Source: Thalassococcus arenae (GTDB lineage: Bacteria > Pseudomonadota > Alphaproteobacteria > Rhodobacterales > Rhodobacteraceae). From it: a stretch of 64,000 bases of DNA. This document shows positions 35,615 through 43,739 of the stretch, one piece after another (position 1 is the stretch's first letter; each line of letters begins with the position of its first letter). The stretch is taken from assembly GCF_019104745.1 (NCBI RefSeq), contig NZ_JAHRWL010000002.1:62001-126000 (forward strand), written 5' to 3'. The translations under genes were made by a program, and so were the position numbers. The notes beneath the pieces are model-generated. The model saw nothing but the letters and a program-made list of their open reading frames with translations. It did no database searches and was not told the DNA's origin.

Positions 35615-36298
35615 TTGTCCGACAGCGCGTGCTGGCATCCGTCGCCGAATTGCGGCGAGCGGCGCGGCGGCGTGACGCCGGACATGGTGGTGCTGCACTA
35701 CACAGCCATGGCGAGCGCCGAAGAAGCGCGCGACTGGCTGTGCGACAAGCAGGCCGAGGTGTCGGCCCATTACGTCATCGGTGAGACCGGGCAGGTCTGG
35801 CAGCTGGTCGACGAGGCGGCGCGCGCCTGGCATGCCGGGGCAGGCGCCTGGGGTGCGGTCGAGGATGTCAATTCGCATTCCGTCGGGATCGAAATCGCCA
35901 ATACCGGCTTTCACCCCTTCGCCGAGCCGCAGATGTCCGCGCTCGAGACTTTGCTGGCGGGCATCCTGTCGCGATGGTCGATCGCGCCGGAACGGGTGGT
36001 CGGCCATTCCGACACGGCCCTGGGGCGCAAGATCGATCCCGGCCCGCGCTTCGACTGGCGCAGGCTGGCGCGCGCGGGGTTGGCGGTCTGGCCCGAGATG
36101 GCGGAGCCGGGCGATTTCCACGCCGATGCCGCGCGGTTCGGCTATCGCTTCGATGCAGACCGCCGTGACGCGCTGCTGGCTGCGTTCCGGATGCGCTTTC
36201 GACCGTGGGCCACGGGGCCGCTGGACGCGACCGACCGGGCGCTGATGGCCGATCTTGCCGCGCGCTTTCCCTGCCGGGCGGATCAGTCGACCTCGTAG
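35615..36298 (+). CDS. N-acetylmuramoyl-L-alanine amidase, AmpD/amidase_2 type
   Basis: A 227-residue zinc amidase that cuts the bond between MurNAc and the stem peptide. Zinc ligands are His28 in 'DMVVLHYTAMASAE', the His of 'RVVGHSDTALGRKIDPGPRF' and the Asp nearby; 'VSAHYVIGETGQVWQLVDE' and 'WHAGAGAWGAVEDVNSHSVG' complete the active-site walls. No signal peptide is apparent, as in cytoplasmic AmpD, which recycles anhydro-muropeptides. A C-terminal domain of about 60 residues may bind peptidoglycan. The start is TTG 35615, three bases after the lipoprotein stop. Confidence 0.9.
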   Translation: MSDSACWHPSPNCGERRGGVTPDMVVLHYTAMASAEEARDWLCDKQAEVSAHYVIGETGQVWQLVDEAARAWHAGAGAWGAVEDVNSHSVGIEIANTGFHPFAEPQMSALETLLAGILSRWSIAPERVVGHSDTALGRKIDPGPRFDWRRLARAGLAVWPEMAEPGDFHADAARFGYRFDADRRDALLAAFRMRFRPWATGPLDATDRALMADLAARFPCRADQSTS

Positions 36299-37677
36299 GG
36301 CAGGACGCCGCGGCTGTTGGGCCTGATCGTCAGGCGCCGTTCCAGCGGCGGGACCGAGCGCTGGTGACAGGCGGTGCGTTCGCAGATCCGGCAGGAAATG
36401 CCGATGGGTTCGAACGCGCCGTCGCGGCCCAGATCCATGCCGTCGGCGTATACGACCGATTGCGCGTGTCGCACTTCGCAACCAAGCGCCATCGCAAAGC
36501 GCCGCACCGGGGCGCCGAAATGGCCGCCGGATTTCGACACGTCGCGGGCCAGCAGGATATAGCGTGCACCGTCCGGGGTTTCGGCCAGCTGGCGCAGGAA
36601 CCGGCCCGGTGTCTCGAAGGCGCGGTGCACGTTCCACAGCGGGCAGGCGCCGCCGAAGCGCGCGAATTGCAGCCGGGTCGCGGAATGCCGCTTGGTGATC
36701 GTGCCGGCCTGGTCGACGCGGGCGAAGAAGAACGGGATGCCCTTGGCGCCGGGGCGTTGCAATGTCGACAGCCGGTGCGAGACCTGTTCGATCGACGCGC
36801 CGAACCTTGCGGCCAGCAATTCCAGGTCGTGCCGCGTCTCGCGCGCGGCGGCCAGGAAGGTGCCATAGGGCATCATAGCCGCCCCGGCGAAGTAGTTGGC
36901 CAGGCCCAGCTTGGCGATGGCGCGGGCGGCGTCGGATTGGAACCGTGCCAGATCGAGCGTCGCATCCAGCAGCGCGTCCTGGTTCAGCAGCGCGACCTGC
37001 ACGAGCATCTGAAAGCTTTGTGTTTCGGGCGGCGACAGCGCGGACAGCGTCAAGGACCTGGTTTCGGTGTCAAAGCGGCGCAACGGCGCGTCTCGCTCCA
37101 GCCGGATACCGATCCCCTGGTCGCGCAGGCGAGCGGTGACGGCGCTGCGGATGTCGGCGCCGCTCAGGCCCTGGGCAAAATGTTCGGCCGCGCGGTCGAC
37201 GGCATCGATGTAGTTGTCGCAATAGTGGAAGAAATCGCGCACCTCTTCCCAGGGGCTGGGTTGCAGCTGCGCCCCTTCGCGTCCCAGGGCTTCGTCCAGC
37301 GAGGCAAGCCGTTCATGGGTCTGGCGGTAGGCGCGGTGCAGTTCGAGGAAGGCGCGCGCAAGCGCGGGCGCGTTGGCCGCCGACAAGCGCAGGTCGGCCA
37401 GCGGCGGCGTCTCGGTAAAGACCGGGTCGGCCAGCGCCTCGCGCATGTCGGTCACCAGCCGTTCGCTGTCGCCCTGGCCCAATTCGGTGACGTCGAACCC
37501 GAATTCCTGCGCCAAGGCCAGGACCACCGTGGTCGAAACCGGGCGGTTGTTGTTTTCCATCTGGTTGAGATAGGGCAGCGAAACCCCCAGCTTTGCGGCG
37601 AAATCCTTTTGCGTCAGGCCCAGCCGGGTGCGCAGATCGCGCAGTTTTGCCCCGGCATAGAGTTTGGTGGCCGCCAT
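36283..37677 (-). CDS. pccR: PccR-like short-chain fatty acyl-CoA regulator (ScfR family)
   Basis: A 464-residue regulator: N-terminal XRE helix-turn-helix (about 8-65, 'LRDLRTRLGLTQKDFAAKLG', 'SLPYLNQMENNNRPVS'), an IrrE-like middle domain, and a C-terminal region with a Cys cluster 'GISCRICERTACHQRSVPPL' found in RamB/PccR relatives. In Rhodobacter sphaeroides PccR activates the propionyl-CoA carboxylase genes and, from memory, recognises TTTGCAAA-type repeats. Here the gene sits beside pccB and its own upstream DNA has TTTGCAAA at 37711-37718, so autoregulation is likely. Start ATG 37677. Its 3' end overlaps the amidase gene by 16 bases, convergent. Confidence 0.9.
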   Translation of the reverse strand: MAATKLYAGAKLRDLRTRLGLTQKDFAAKLGVSLPYLNQMENNNRPVSTTVVLALAQEFGFDVTELGQGDSERLVTDMREALADPVFTETPPLADLRLSAANAPALARAFLELHRAYRQTHERLASLDEALGREGAQLQPSPWEEVRDFFHYCDNYIDAVDRAAEHFAQGLSGADIRSAVTARLRDQGIGIRLERDAPLRRFDTETRSLTLSALSPPETQSFQMLVQVALLNQDALLDATLDLARFQSDAARAIAKLGLANYFAGAAMMPYGTFLAAARETRHDLELLAARFGASIEQVSHRLSTLQRPGAKGIPFFFARVDQAGTITKRHSATRLQFARFGGACPLWNVHRAFETPGRFLRQLAETPDGARYILLARDVSKSGGHFGAPVRRFAMALGCEVRHAQSVVYADGMDLGRDGAFEPIGISCRICERTACHQRSVPPLERRLTIRPNSRGVLPYEVD

Positions 37678-37680
37678 GTC

Positions 37681-37720
37681 TTTGCACCTTTGCGCTATGT
37701 CGGCGCAGATTTGCAAATCA
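37681..37720. promoter_or_regulatory. PccR-type operator upstream of pccR
   Basis: GATTTGCAAATC (37709-37720) is a perfect palindrome with TTTGCAAA at its core. TTTGCACC and TTTGCGCT (37681-37696) lie between it and the pccR start at 37677. Confidence 0.6.
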
Positions 37721-37721
37721 T

Positions 37722-38948
37722 CTAGGCGTCGTCCAGTCCGGCCAATTGCCGCGCCCGGGCGATGACCAGCAAAATCGCCACGACGCCCAGCACCGCCGAC
37801 AGGAACATGATCCACAACAATGGCCAGGCGCCGGTGCCCGGGGCCAGCAATGCGCCCGCCAAAGCAGACAGCGCCGCGCCGCCGCCGATCATGATCGCGC
37901 CGCCCAGGCCCGATGCGGTGCCCGCCAGGTGCGGGCGCACCGATAGCATGCCCGCGGTCGCGTTGGGAATCGTCATGCCGTTGCCCAGACCCACGAAGCA
38001 CATGAAGCCGAAAAAGCTCAGGACCGAACCGTGTCCCATCGCGAAGACCGCCATGGACAGGGCGACACCCGCGGCGTTGATCGAGGCTCCGACCAGAACC
38101 ATCCGGTTGACGCCGAACCGGGCCGAATACTTGCCCGACACCCAATTGCCCAGGAAATAGCCGACCGCCGGGGCGCCGAAGAAAAAGCCCAGTTCGGCCG
38201 GGTTCAGCCCGAAAATCTCGGAGCCGACGAAAGGCGCGCCGCCCAGATAGGCAAAGAACGTGCCCGACGCGAAGGCGCAGGCCAGGGCGTAGCCCCAGAA
38301 CCGTGGCGACAGGAAGAGTTCGGGATATTGCCGGAACTGTCGTCCCAGGCTGAGGCCCGACGCGGTGGCGGTTTCCCCCAGATCGCGCCATGTCAACCAC
38401 AACAGCATCGCGCCCAGCACGAAAAGCGCCCAGAAATTCGCCTGCCAGCCGAACAGCCCGTCAAGAATGCCGCCGAAGAATGGCCCGACCATCGGCACCA
38501 CCGCCATGCCCATCGTGACATAGCCGATCATCGATGCCGCCTGGTCCTGCGGGACCATGTCGCGCACCACCGCGCGGCTCAGCACCATGCCGGTGACGAT
38601 GATGGCCTGGCCCATGCGGAAGATCAGGAAGGTGGTGGCGTCGGGGGCGAAGATGCAGCCCAGCGTCGCCAGCAGAAACAGCACGATGCCCGCCAGGATC
38701 ACCGGCCGCCGCCCCAGTTTGTCCGAGATCGGGCCGATCACGATCTGCAAGGCCGCATTGACGGCGAGATAGAGCGCTACCGACAGCTGCATCAGGCGGT
38801 ATTCGGTGTCGAAATAGGCGGTCATGCCCGGCAGGCTGGGCAGGAATATGTTCATCGCCAGCGCGGACAGACCGGCCAGAAGGATCAGGGTGGCGATATG
38901 CGGCGGGGTCGCGCGGTCCAGAAAACGGACCTTGACTGTGTCGTGCAT
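37722..38948 (-). CDS. Bcr/CflA-family multidrug-type MFS transporter
   Basis: A 408-residue permease with 12 membrane segments. The MFS motif between segments 2 and 3 is '[20 protein letters not shown]', and '[20 protein letters not shown]' is the Bcr/CflA antiporter signature after segment 4. Family members export drugs, and some export amino acids; the substrate here is unknown. It lies between pccR and pccB, divergent from pccB. The gene ends only 45 bases before the pccR start on the same strand, so the PccR operator lies directly after its stop. Confidence 0.88.
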   Translation of the reverse strand: MHDTVKVRFLDRATPPHIATLILLAGLSALAMNIFLPSLPGMTAYFDTEYRLMQLSVALYLAVNAALQIVIGPISDKLGRRPVILAGIVLFLLATLGCIFAPDATTFLIFRMGQAIIVTGMVLSRAVVRDMVPQDQAASMIGYVTMGMAVVPMVGPFFGGILDGLFGWQANFWALFVLGAMLLWLTWRDLGETATASGLSLGRQFRQYPELFLSPRFWGYALACAFASGTFFAYLGGAPFVGSEIFGLNPAELGFFFGAPAVGYFLGNWVSGKYSARFGVNRMVLVGASINAAGVALSMAVFAMGHGSVLSFFGFMCFVGLGNGMTIPNATAGMLSVRPHLAGTASGLGGAIMIGGGAALSALAGALLAPGTGAWPLLWIMFLSAVLGVVAILLVIARARQLAGLDDA

Positions 38949-39006
38949 GCCTAGATCGGTAGGCTGCCGCGGCGGGTTTGTCCATGGGTTGGGTCAGCTT
39001 GGGCAG

Positions 39007-39061
39007 TTTTGCAATTTTGCGTTTTTCCAATCCAACGCTTTGCCAAATTTGCAAATTTGCC
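39007..39061. promoter_or_regulatory. PccR-type operator cluster upstream of pccB
   Basis: TTTTGCAATTTTGC (39007-39020), TTTGCCAAA (39039-39047), TTTGCAAA (39048-39055) and TTTGCC (39056-39061) lie 63-117 bases before the pccB start, in an AT-rich stretch of the divergent gap with the Bcr gene. Fits the known target of the PccR family. Confidence 0.65.
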
Positions 39062-39123
39062 GATTTCCGCTTGAGGCAATCCGGTGCCGCTGTATGGTCC
39101 GCGCCATAGCGAAAGGGGCGGCC

Positions 39124-40656
39124 ATGAAAGATATCCTTCACGAACTGGAATCGCGGCGCGAACGGGCGCGTCTGGGCGGCGGAGAGAACCGCGTCGACGC
39201 GCAGCACGGCAAGGGCAAACTGACCGCGCGCGAACGGATCGAACTGCTGCTGGACGAGGGCAGTTTCGAGGAATTCGACATGTTCGTGTCGCACCGCTGC
39301 ACCGATTTCGGCATGGACAAGAACCGCCCCGCCGGCGACGGCGTCGTCACCGGCTGGGGCACGATCAATGGCCGCATGGTCTATGTCTTCAGTCAGGACT
39401 TCACCGTCCTCGGCGGGTCGGTCAGCGCCACCCATGCCCAGAAGATCTGCAAGATCATGGACATGGCGATGCAGAACGGTGCGCCGGTGATCGGGCTGAA
39501 CGATTCGGGCGGCGCGCGCATCCAGGAGGGCGTGGATTCGCTGGCCGGCTACGGCGAGGTGTTCCAGCGCAACATCATGGCCTCGGGCGTGGTGCCGCAG
39601 ATCAGCCTGATCATGGGGCCCTGCGCGGGCGGCGCGGTCTACAGCCCGGCGATGACCGACTTCATCTTCATGGTCAAGGACAGCTCGTACATGTTCGTGA
39701 CCGGGCCCGACGTGGTCAAGACGGTGACGAACGAACAGGTCACTGCCGAGGAACTGGGCGGGGCGTCCACGCATACCAAGAAATCCTCGGTCGCCGACGG
39801 TGCCTTCGAGAACGATGTCGAGGCGCTGGCCGAGGTGCGGCGGCTTGTGGATTTCCTGCCGCTGAACAATCGCGAAAAGCCGCCCGTCCGGCCGTTCTTC
39901 GACGATGTGAACCGGGTGGAGCCCAGCCTCGACACGCTGGTGCCCGACAACCCCAACATGCCCTACGACATGAAGGAACTGATCCTCAAGATTGCCGACG
40001 AGGGCGATTTCTACGAGATCCAGGAGGATTTCGCCAAGAACATCGTCACCGGTTTCATCCGGCTCGAGGGGCAGACCGTCGGCGTGGTGGCGAACCAGCC
40101 GCTGGTGCTGGCGGGCGTTCTGGACATCGACAGCGCACGCAAGGCGGCACGCTTCGTTCGCTTCTGCGATGCTTTCGAGATCCCGATCCTGACGCTGGTT
40201 GACGTGCCGGGCTTTCTGCCGGGGACCGGACAGGAATACCGCGGCGTCATCAAGCACGGCGCCAAGCTTCTGTTCGCCTATGGCGAGGCGACGGTGCCCA
40301 AGGTGACGGTGATCACCCGCAAGGCTTACGGCGGCGCCTATGTGGTGATGGCGTCCAAGCATCTGCGGGCGGATGTGAACTATGCCTGGCCGACCTCGGA
40401 AATCGCGGTGATGGGCGCCAAGGGTGCGACCGAGATCATCCACCGCGCCGATCTGGACGATCCCGAGAAGATCGCCGCCCATACCGCGCAATACGAGACG
40501 CGCTTCGCCAATCCCTTCGTCGCCGCCGAGCGCGGCTTTATCGACGAGGTGATCCAGCCGCGCTCGACCCGCCGCCGCGTGGCGCGGGCCTTCGCTGCGT
40601 TGCGGGGCAAGCGCGTGACGAACCCGTGGAAGAAGCACGACAACATTCCGCTGTGA
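39124..40656 (+). CDS. pccB: Propionyl-CoA carboxylase beta subunit (carboxyltransferase)
   Basis: The 510-residue carboxyltransferase transfers CO2 from carboxybiotin to propionyl-CoA to give methylmalonyl-CoA. Both crotonase-fold halves are present: '[20 protein letters not shown]', '[20 protein letters not shown]', '[17 protein letters not shown]' in the N-half and '[20 protein letters not shown]', '[15 protein letters not shown]', '[18 protein letters not shown]' in the C-half. ATG 39124 follows AAAGGGG. It starts a run of same-strand genes that leads to pccA (43740), about 3 kb apart, with five to seven small genes between. Upstream repeats indicate PccR control. Confidence 0.97.
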   Translation: MKDILHELESRRERARLGGGENRVDAQHGKGKLTARERIELLLDEGSFEEFDMFVSHRCTDFGMDKNRPAGDGVVTGWGTINGRMVYVFSQDFTVLGGSVSATHAQKICKIMDMAMQNGAPVIGLNDSGGARIQEGVDSLAGYGEVFQRNIMASGVVPQISLIMGPCAGGAVYSPAMTDFIFMVKDSSYMFVTGPDVVKTVTNEQVTAEELGGASTHTKKSSVADGAFENDVEALAEVRRLVDFLPLNNREKPPVRPFFDDVNRVEPSLDTLVPDNPNMPYDMKELILKIADEGDFYEIQEDFAKNIVTGFIRLEGQTVGVVANQPLVLAGVLDIDSARKAARFVRFCDAFEIPILTLVDVPGFLPGTGQEYRGVIKHGAKLLFAYGEATVPKVTVITRKAYGGAYVVMASKHLRADVNYAWPTSEIAVMGAKGATEIIHRADLDDPEKIAAHTAQYETRFANPFVAAERGFIDEVIQPRSTRRRVARAFAALRGKRVTNPWKKHDNIPL

Positions 40657-40689
40657 CGCGCCGCGGCGCGTGGTCCTGGGGGACATGCC

Positions 40690-41091
40690 ATGACCGGACT
40701 CTGGAAAAACCAGGCCTTCACCATCGCCCATGCCGATGACGGCAAGTTCGTCGGGCAGGGGCTGCGGGCGTTCTTCGAATATCGCCGGCTTGGCATCGCC
40801 GAGGCGACGCAGGGCAAATTCGGCGCGCATGTGATCCGCGCCGTGCCGGGGATGGAAAGCCCCGGCGCCTGGCACAGCCATGACCTGGATTTCCAGATGG
40901 TCTATGTCACCAACGGCTGGGTGGTCTTCGAATATGAAGGGCAGGGCGAACACGTGCTGCGCGCCGGATCCTGCGTACTGCAACCGCCCGGGATCAGGCA
41001 CCGGGAGGTGCGCCATTCCGATGACATGGAACTGATCGAGATCACCAGCCCTGCGGATTTCGCCACGCATGACGAAGAGGCGCCGCAATGA
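40690..41091 (+). CDS. Cupin-domain protein
   Basis: A 133-residue single-cupin protein. The metal-binding motifs are 'GAWHSHDLDFQMVYVTNGWV' (His residues and later acid, cupin motif 1) and 'LRAGSCVLQPPGIRHREVRH' (motif 2). It lies 33 bases after pccB and overlaps the next gene by four bases (ATGA), so it belongs to the pccB transcript. Substrate and reaction unknown; small cupins can bind acyl-CoA-derived or sugar ligands. Confidence 0.85.
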   Translation: MTGLWKNQAFTIAHADDGKFVGQGLRAFFEYRRLGIAEATQGKFGAHVIRAVPGMESPGAWHSHDLDFQMVYVTNGWVVFEYEGQGEHVLRAGSCVLQPPGIRHREVRHSDDMELIEITSPADFATHDEEAPQ

Positions 41092-41426
41092 GCCGGAACG
41101 GCTGGCATCTGCGCCGCGAGAGCGGGCGCTTCACGGTGGCGCGCCACTGGCCGCCGCGATTCGACGTAGTGGCCGAAGCGCAGTTCCCCGTGCTCGATCC
41201 GGGCCGGCTCGCCCGGCAGATTCGCCAGGATTTGTGGCGCGCATTAAGGGACTTGCGCGGCTTTTCGCCCGTGATAGACATCACCGTCACGGAAACCGGT
41301 CTGGCGGTCCGGGCCGGAGGACGCTGCATGCGCGCTCCGGGCGACGCGGCCGATCGTATCCGGGACCTGCTCGAAAACAGCGTCCGGCGTTCCCGCTGGG
41401 CGCGATGGGCAAGGGTTGCGCCATGA
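41088..41426 (+). CDS. Small protein in the pccB operon, function unknown
   Basis: A 112-residue basic protein without signal peptide or membrane segment. 'HLRRESGRFTVARHWPPRFD' and 'LWRALRDLRGFSPVIDITVT' are its clearest stretches, with an alternating beta pattern in the second. I do not recognise the family. It overlaps the cupin gene and the following gene by ATGA at both ends, a sign of strong translational coupling, which suggests a structural partner of its neighbours or of the carboxylase. Confidence 0.65.
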   Translation: MSRNGWHLRRESGRFTVARHWPPRFDVVAEAQFPVLDPGRLARQIRQDLWRALRDLRGFSPVIDITVTETGLAVRAGGRCMRAPGDAADRIRDLLENSVRRSRWARWARVAP

Positions 41427-41881
41427 GTTACCGGCGCGAAAGAACACACCGGGGTGCGCTCCGGCTTAAGGCAGCTCCGGCGGGAGGACCGGCAACGGGT
41501 CGGAGCTGCCTCGTTTTACTTTTCTTTCTATTGGGATCAACGGCTTGGGCCGACACCCCCGCCTTGACGTCCGGGCTGGACGTGACGCTGCACGACCTGT
41601 TTCGCGACGAAGAGGCCGGCCCGGCGGTGTATCGCGCCCGCTATGTGGCGCCTGGTATCGCGCTGGACGATCTGGACTACGAATCGGTGGCGGCCGACAT
41701 GGAAATCCTTTGCCGCGGGGACGCCTTGCCGCAACTCGCCTCGGCCGACCCTGCACCGCAGCGGATCGTCGTCACGCTCATGTCCGAACCGGCGGAATTC
41801 GGCGCAGCGAACCCCGATATCACGCAGTTTTTCGAAAGCTTCAGCATCGAGAACGACCTCTGCATCTGGGAGGCTTTTTGA
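41423..41881 (+). CDS. Exported DUF6497-like protein
   Basis: A 152-residue protein: about 28 basic N-terminal residues, a hydrophobic export segment ('CLVLLFFLLGSTAWADTPA'), then a compact domain with 'ALTSGLDVTLHDLFRDEEAG', 'DDLDYESVAADMEILC' and the ending 'PDITQFFESFSIENDLCIWE'. The layout matches a family I recall as DUF6497, formerly misnamed acetolactate synthase in rhodobacterial genomes. It has two or more Cys and is probably periplasmic. Start ATG 41423 overlaps the preceding stop (ATGA); an upstream frame extends to 41069 but only as a shadow. Confidence 0.65.
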   Translation: MSYRRERTHRGALRLKAAPAGGPATGRSCLVLLFFLLGSTAWADTPALTSGLDVTLHDLFRDEEAGPAVYRARYVAPGIALDDLDYESVAADMEILCRGDALPQLASADPAPQRIVVTLMSEPAEFGAANPDITQFFESFSIENDLCIWEAF

Positions 41882-42095
41882 TGCTTACACAATATGTTGC
41901 GGGTCGCTTCTCATGTGGACAAGTATTTGAGGCTTTCCCGTCACAGAAAAACCGCACACCGCGATCCGGATATCTTTTCGCCCGGCTTGACGCTATGGTT
42001 CGCCTTGGTTGCACCCAAGCAATCGTTACCTCGAAACCGGGACGGGCAGGGCCGAAAGGCGTTGCCGGTTTCGTTGAATTTGACAGGAGTAAGAG

Positions 42096-42239
42096 ATGTC
42101 CAAGAGCATCAAGTTGCTGGCCATTCTGGGTCTCGTCGTCGGCGTCGCAGCCTGCGGCAAGCAGCAGGAAGAAGAATTCGTTGTGGTCGACCCGGAGCCG
42201 ATCAGCACCGAGCCGGCCTACACCGGCAAGTACAAGTAA
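42096..42239 (+). CDS. Small lipoprotein (47 aa)
   Basis: A very short exported lipoprotein: MSKSIKLLAILGLVVGVAAC with the lipobox VAAC, then about 27 acidic and Pro-containing residues ending 'EPAYTGKYK'. GACAGGAGTAAGAG gives a good ribosome-binding site before ATG 42096. The gap 41882-42095 before it has no gene or other signal I recognise. A terminator-like hairpin follows. Function unknown; it may be an envelope stress or assembly helper. Confidence 0.7.
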   Translation: MSKSIKLLAILGLVVGVAACGKQQEEEFVVVDPEPISTEPAYTGKYK

Positions 42240-42248
42240 CGCTTTATC

Positions 42249-42277
42249 GGGACGGGCGCCCGCGCCCGTCCCGCTTT
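42249..42277 (+). terminator. Terminator-like hairpin
   Basis: GGGACGGGCGC (42249-42259) and GCGCCCGTCCC (42262-42272) pair perfectly, followed by GCTTT; after the 47-aa lipoprotein gene. Confidence 0.6.
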
Positions 42278-42395
42278 GTGCCAGTCCCAGGCAATTGGGC
42301 CTTGATCGCGATCAAGGGGCAAATCCCGGCTTGAGTAACTGTGAAGGGTGCACCGTGCGGGGTGTCCGCACGGTCGATTTCAAGAGGGGGATACC

Positions 42396-42650
42396 ATGCA
42401 AACCATCGTCAGAAACAGCGCCATATACGCGTGCCTCATCGGGCTTGCCGCCTGCGCCGCGCCGCCGCCGGAACCGGTCACGGTGCAGCCGGTTTACGAC
42501 AAGTTCGGCGATGCCGAATGTCCCGACAACTACGTGTTCGACAACCTGGTATGTGTGCCTGTGCCGCAAAGAGAGCCTGACAGGTCCGGCCAAAACGGCG
42601 AGGACGGCGACCGGGATCCGGGACGAAATCAGGGACCGGCTCGCGGATAA
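42396..42650 (+). CDS. Small lipoprotein (84 aa)
   Basis: A short exported lipoprotein: hydrophobic 'AIYACLIGLAACAAPPPEP' with lipobox LAAC, then 'DAECPDNYVFDNLVCVPVP' with a Cys pair that may form a disulfide, and a charged, disordered tail ('EDGDRDPGRNQ'). A GAGGGGG site precedes ATG 42396. Not recognised. It is one of three small lipoproteins encoded between pccB and pccA. Confidence 0.65.
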   Translation: MQTIVRNSAIYACLIGLAACAAPPPEPVTVQPVYDKFGDAECPDNYVFDNLVCVPVPQREPDRSGQNGEDGDRDPGRNQGPARG

Positions 42651-42719
42651 ACCGCAACCCGTTTTCGGGTTCGACGCGACCAACGCCATGAATCGCGCCT
42701 TCGTCAGCGGGGGCGCGCC

Positions 42720-43079
42720 ATGTTGAAGCATCGCGGATTTCCCGGACGTCTGCCCGGAACCGATTTCCAGTTCGTCATTCGACGCGCCAATCCCAAGGGC
42801 GCCACGCCGATCACCCGACGCGAACGCTATCGCGACCGCCGCACCCCTGATCGCAAGGCGGATGTCGCGTTCCTGGCTGCGTTGTGGACGCATTTCGGCC
42901 CGGAACCCTTCGAGCGCCGCAACCTCGATGCCGGGCGGCTCAGCTGGCTGTTCGGCCGCGAAGTCCTGCCTTATGACGACCCGTTCGATCCGCAGGATTA
43001 CGAAGCCCGCCTGATCATCGACGAAGCCGCGGCCCGTGCCGCCTTTCCCGAAGCGTTCGAGGGAGGCGCGTCAGCATGA
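42720..43079 (+). CDS. Small soluble protein in the pcc cluster, function unknown
   Basis: A 119-residue protein without export signal. 'RLPGTDFQFVIRRANPKGA' and 'ARLIIDEAAARAAFPEAFEG' are its ends, with 'LAALWTHFGPEPFERRN' and 'LSWLFGREVLPYDDPFDPQD' in the middle. Rich in Arg and acidic residues; predicted helical. I do not recognise it. ATG 42720 is 69 bases after the previous stop. The next 330 bases hold no gene but include a TTTGCAAA octamer, an RNA-like hairpin and a strong terminator. Confidence 0.6.
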   Translation: MLKHRGFPGRLPGTDFQFVIRRANPKGATPITRRERYRDRRTPDRKADVAFLAALWTHFGPEPFERRNLDAGRLSWLFGREVLPYDDPFDPQDYEARLIIDEAAARAAFPEAFEGGASA

Positions 43080-43130
43080 ATCTGCCGATGCCAACACAAT
43101 TTGCGCGGGAAAAAGCCGATCGCGGAAGGG

Positions 43131-43138
43131 TTTGCAAA
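43131..43138. promoter_or_regulatory. TTTGCAAA octamer in the gap before pccA
   Basis: TTTGCAAA at 43131-43138, continuing TCCGTTG, similar to the sequence upstream of pyc (TTTGCAAATCC-C-TTG on the minus strand). It lies 280 bases before the 43414 lipoprotein gene and 600 before pccA, and could control a transcript that begins in this gap. Confidence 0.45.
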
Positions 43139-43149
43139 TCCGTTGTTGC

Positions 43150-43279
43150 CGTAGCGGAATGCCATCGTCAGGGTTGGGATGTGCGAGTGATCCGCGCAAC
43201 TTCTGCGCGGTCCGATCACCGTGACCCTTCCCCTGACGGGCGGACCGGTAAGTCCCCAAACCGGCCGCCCGTTTTTTTT
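43150..43279 (+). ncRNA. Candidate structured RNA or leader in the pcc cluster
   Basis: Non-coding 43080-43413. A bulged hairpin GTGAT-CCGCGCA (43187-43198), loop ACTTC, TGCGCGG (43204-43210), bulge TCCG, ATCAC (43215-43219) is followed by a perfect intrinsic terminator (43236-43279). A TTTGCAAA octamer lies just upstream. The order operator, hairpin, terminator would make an RNA of about 100-150 nt, but it could also be the 3' end of the gene at 42720. The 5' end is a guess. Confidence 0.3.
43236..43279 (+). terminator. Intrinsic terminator with T8 tail
   Basis: ACGGGCGG-A-CCGGT (43236-43249) pairs with ACCGG-CCGCCCGT (43260-43272), one bulge, loop about ten bases, followed by eight T (43272-43279). 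It is the clearest intrinsic terminator in the window. Confidence 0.9.
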
Positions 43280-43413
43280 CGTCCGACCAATAATACCGTT
43301 TCTGGGCAAAGACTTGCCGATCGTGCTGTCGGGTTCCGAAAACTCTGGAACTGCGCGGTGATTTCTGCCGAATGGCTGCGAGGGACCTATCCCGCAACCA
43401 AGGAGGCAGAACC

Positions 43414-43620
43414 ATGGCACCCATCCGAACGGCATGCGCCGTACTGGCACTGGCACTATTGGCCGCTTGCGGCGACACGGTCGGCGAACAGCTGCTGTAT
43501 GGCGGCGGCGCAGGGGCCGGCGCGGCCGTCATCACCGATGGCAATATCATCACCGGCGCGGCCGTGGGCGCCGCGGCCAACCTCGCCTATTGCCAGCAAT
43601 ATCCCAGCCGCTGCCGCTAA
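43414..43620 (+). CDS. Small Gly-rich lipoprotein (68 aa)
   Basis: A 68-residue exported lipoprotein: 'ACAVLALALLAACGD' with lipobox LAAC, then 'YGGGAGAGAAVITDGNIITG' and 'AAVGAAANLAYCQQYPSRCR'. The Gly/Ala stretch resembles a glycine-zipper membrane segment. AAGGAGG (43400-43406) precedes ATG 43414. A terminator follows at 43651-43684, so it is probably its own transcript ahead of pccA. Function unknown. Confidence 0.75.
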   Translation: MAPIRTACAVLALALLAACGDTVGEQLLYGGGAGAGAAVITDGNIITGAAVGAAANLAYCQQYPSRCR

Positions 43621-43650
43621 GCGCGGCGCACCGGACCGTTTCCAGACTGC

Positions 43651-43684
43651 GACCCGCCGGGGCACTGCCCCCGGCGGGTCTTTT
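43651..43684 (+). terminator. Intrinsic terminator before pccA
   Basis: GACCCGCCGGGG (43651-43662), loop CACTGC, CCCCGGCGGGTC (43669-43680), then TTTT (43681-43684). pccA therefore likely needs readthrough or a promoter within the next 55 bases. Confidence 0.85.
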
Positions 43685-43739
43685 CATGCGCGCTCGCTGC
43701 TGCCGCGAGCGGCCAGAGAAGACCACGAAAGGGACAGAG

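Noticed and set aside
38461-41088. 875-codon frame on the minus strand opposite pccB
   Set aside because: A shadow of pccB and neighbours; composition is Arg/His/Gly-rich without family motifs, and it runs across the clear divergent promoter region.
41882-42095. Cobalamin or other riboswitch in the pcc cluster
   Set aside because: Looked for because Mcm needs B12, but no B12-box-like core (GCCACTG-type) or convincing multi-helix fold could be seen here or before mcm.
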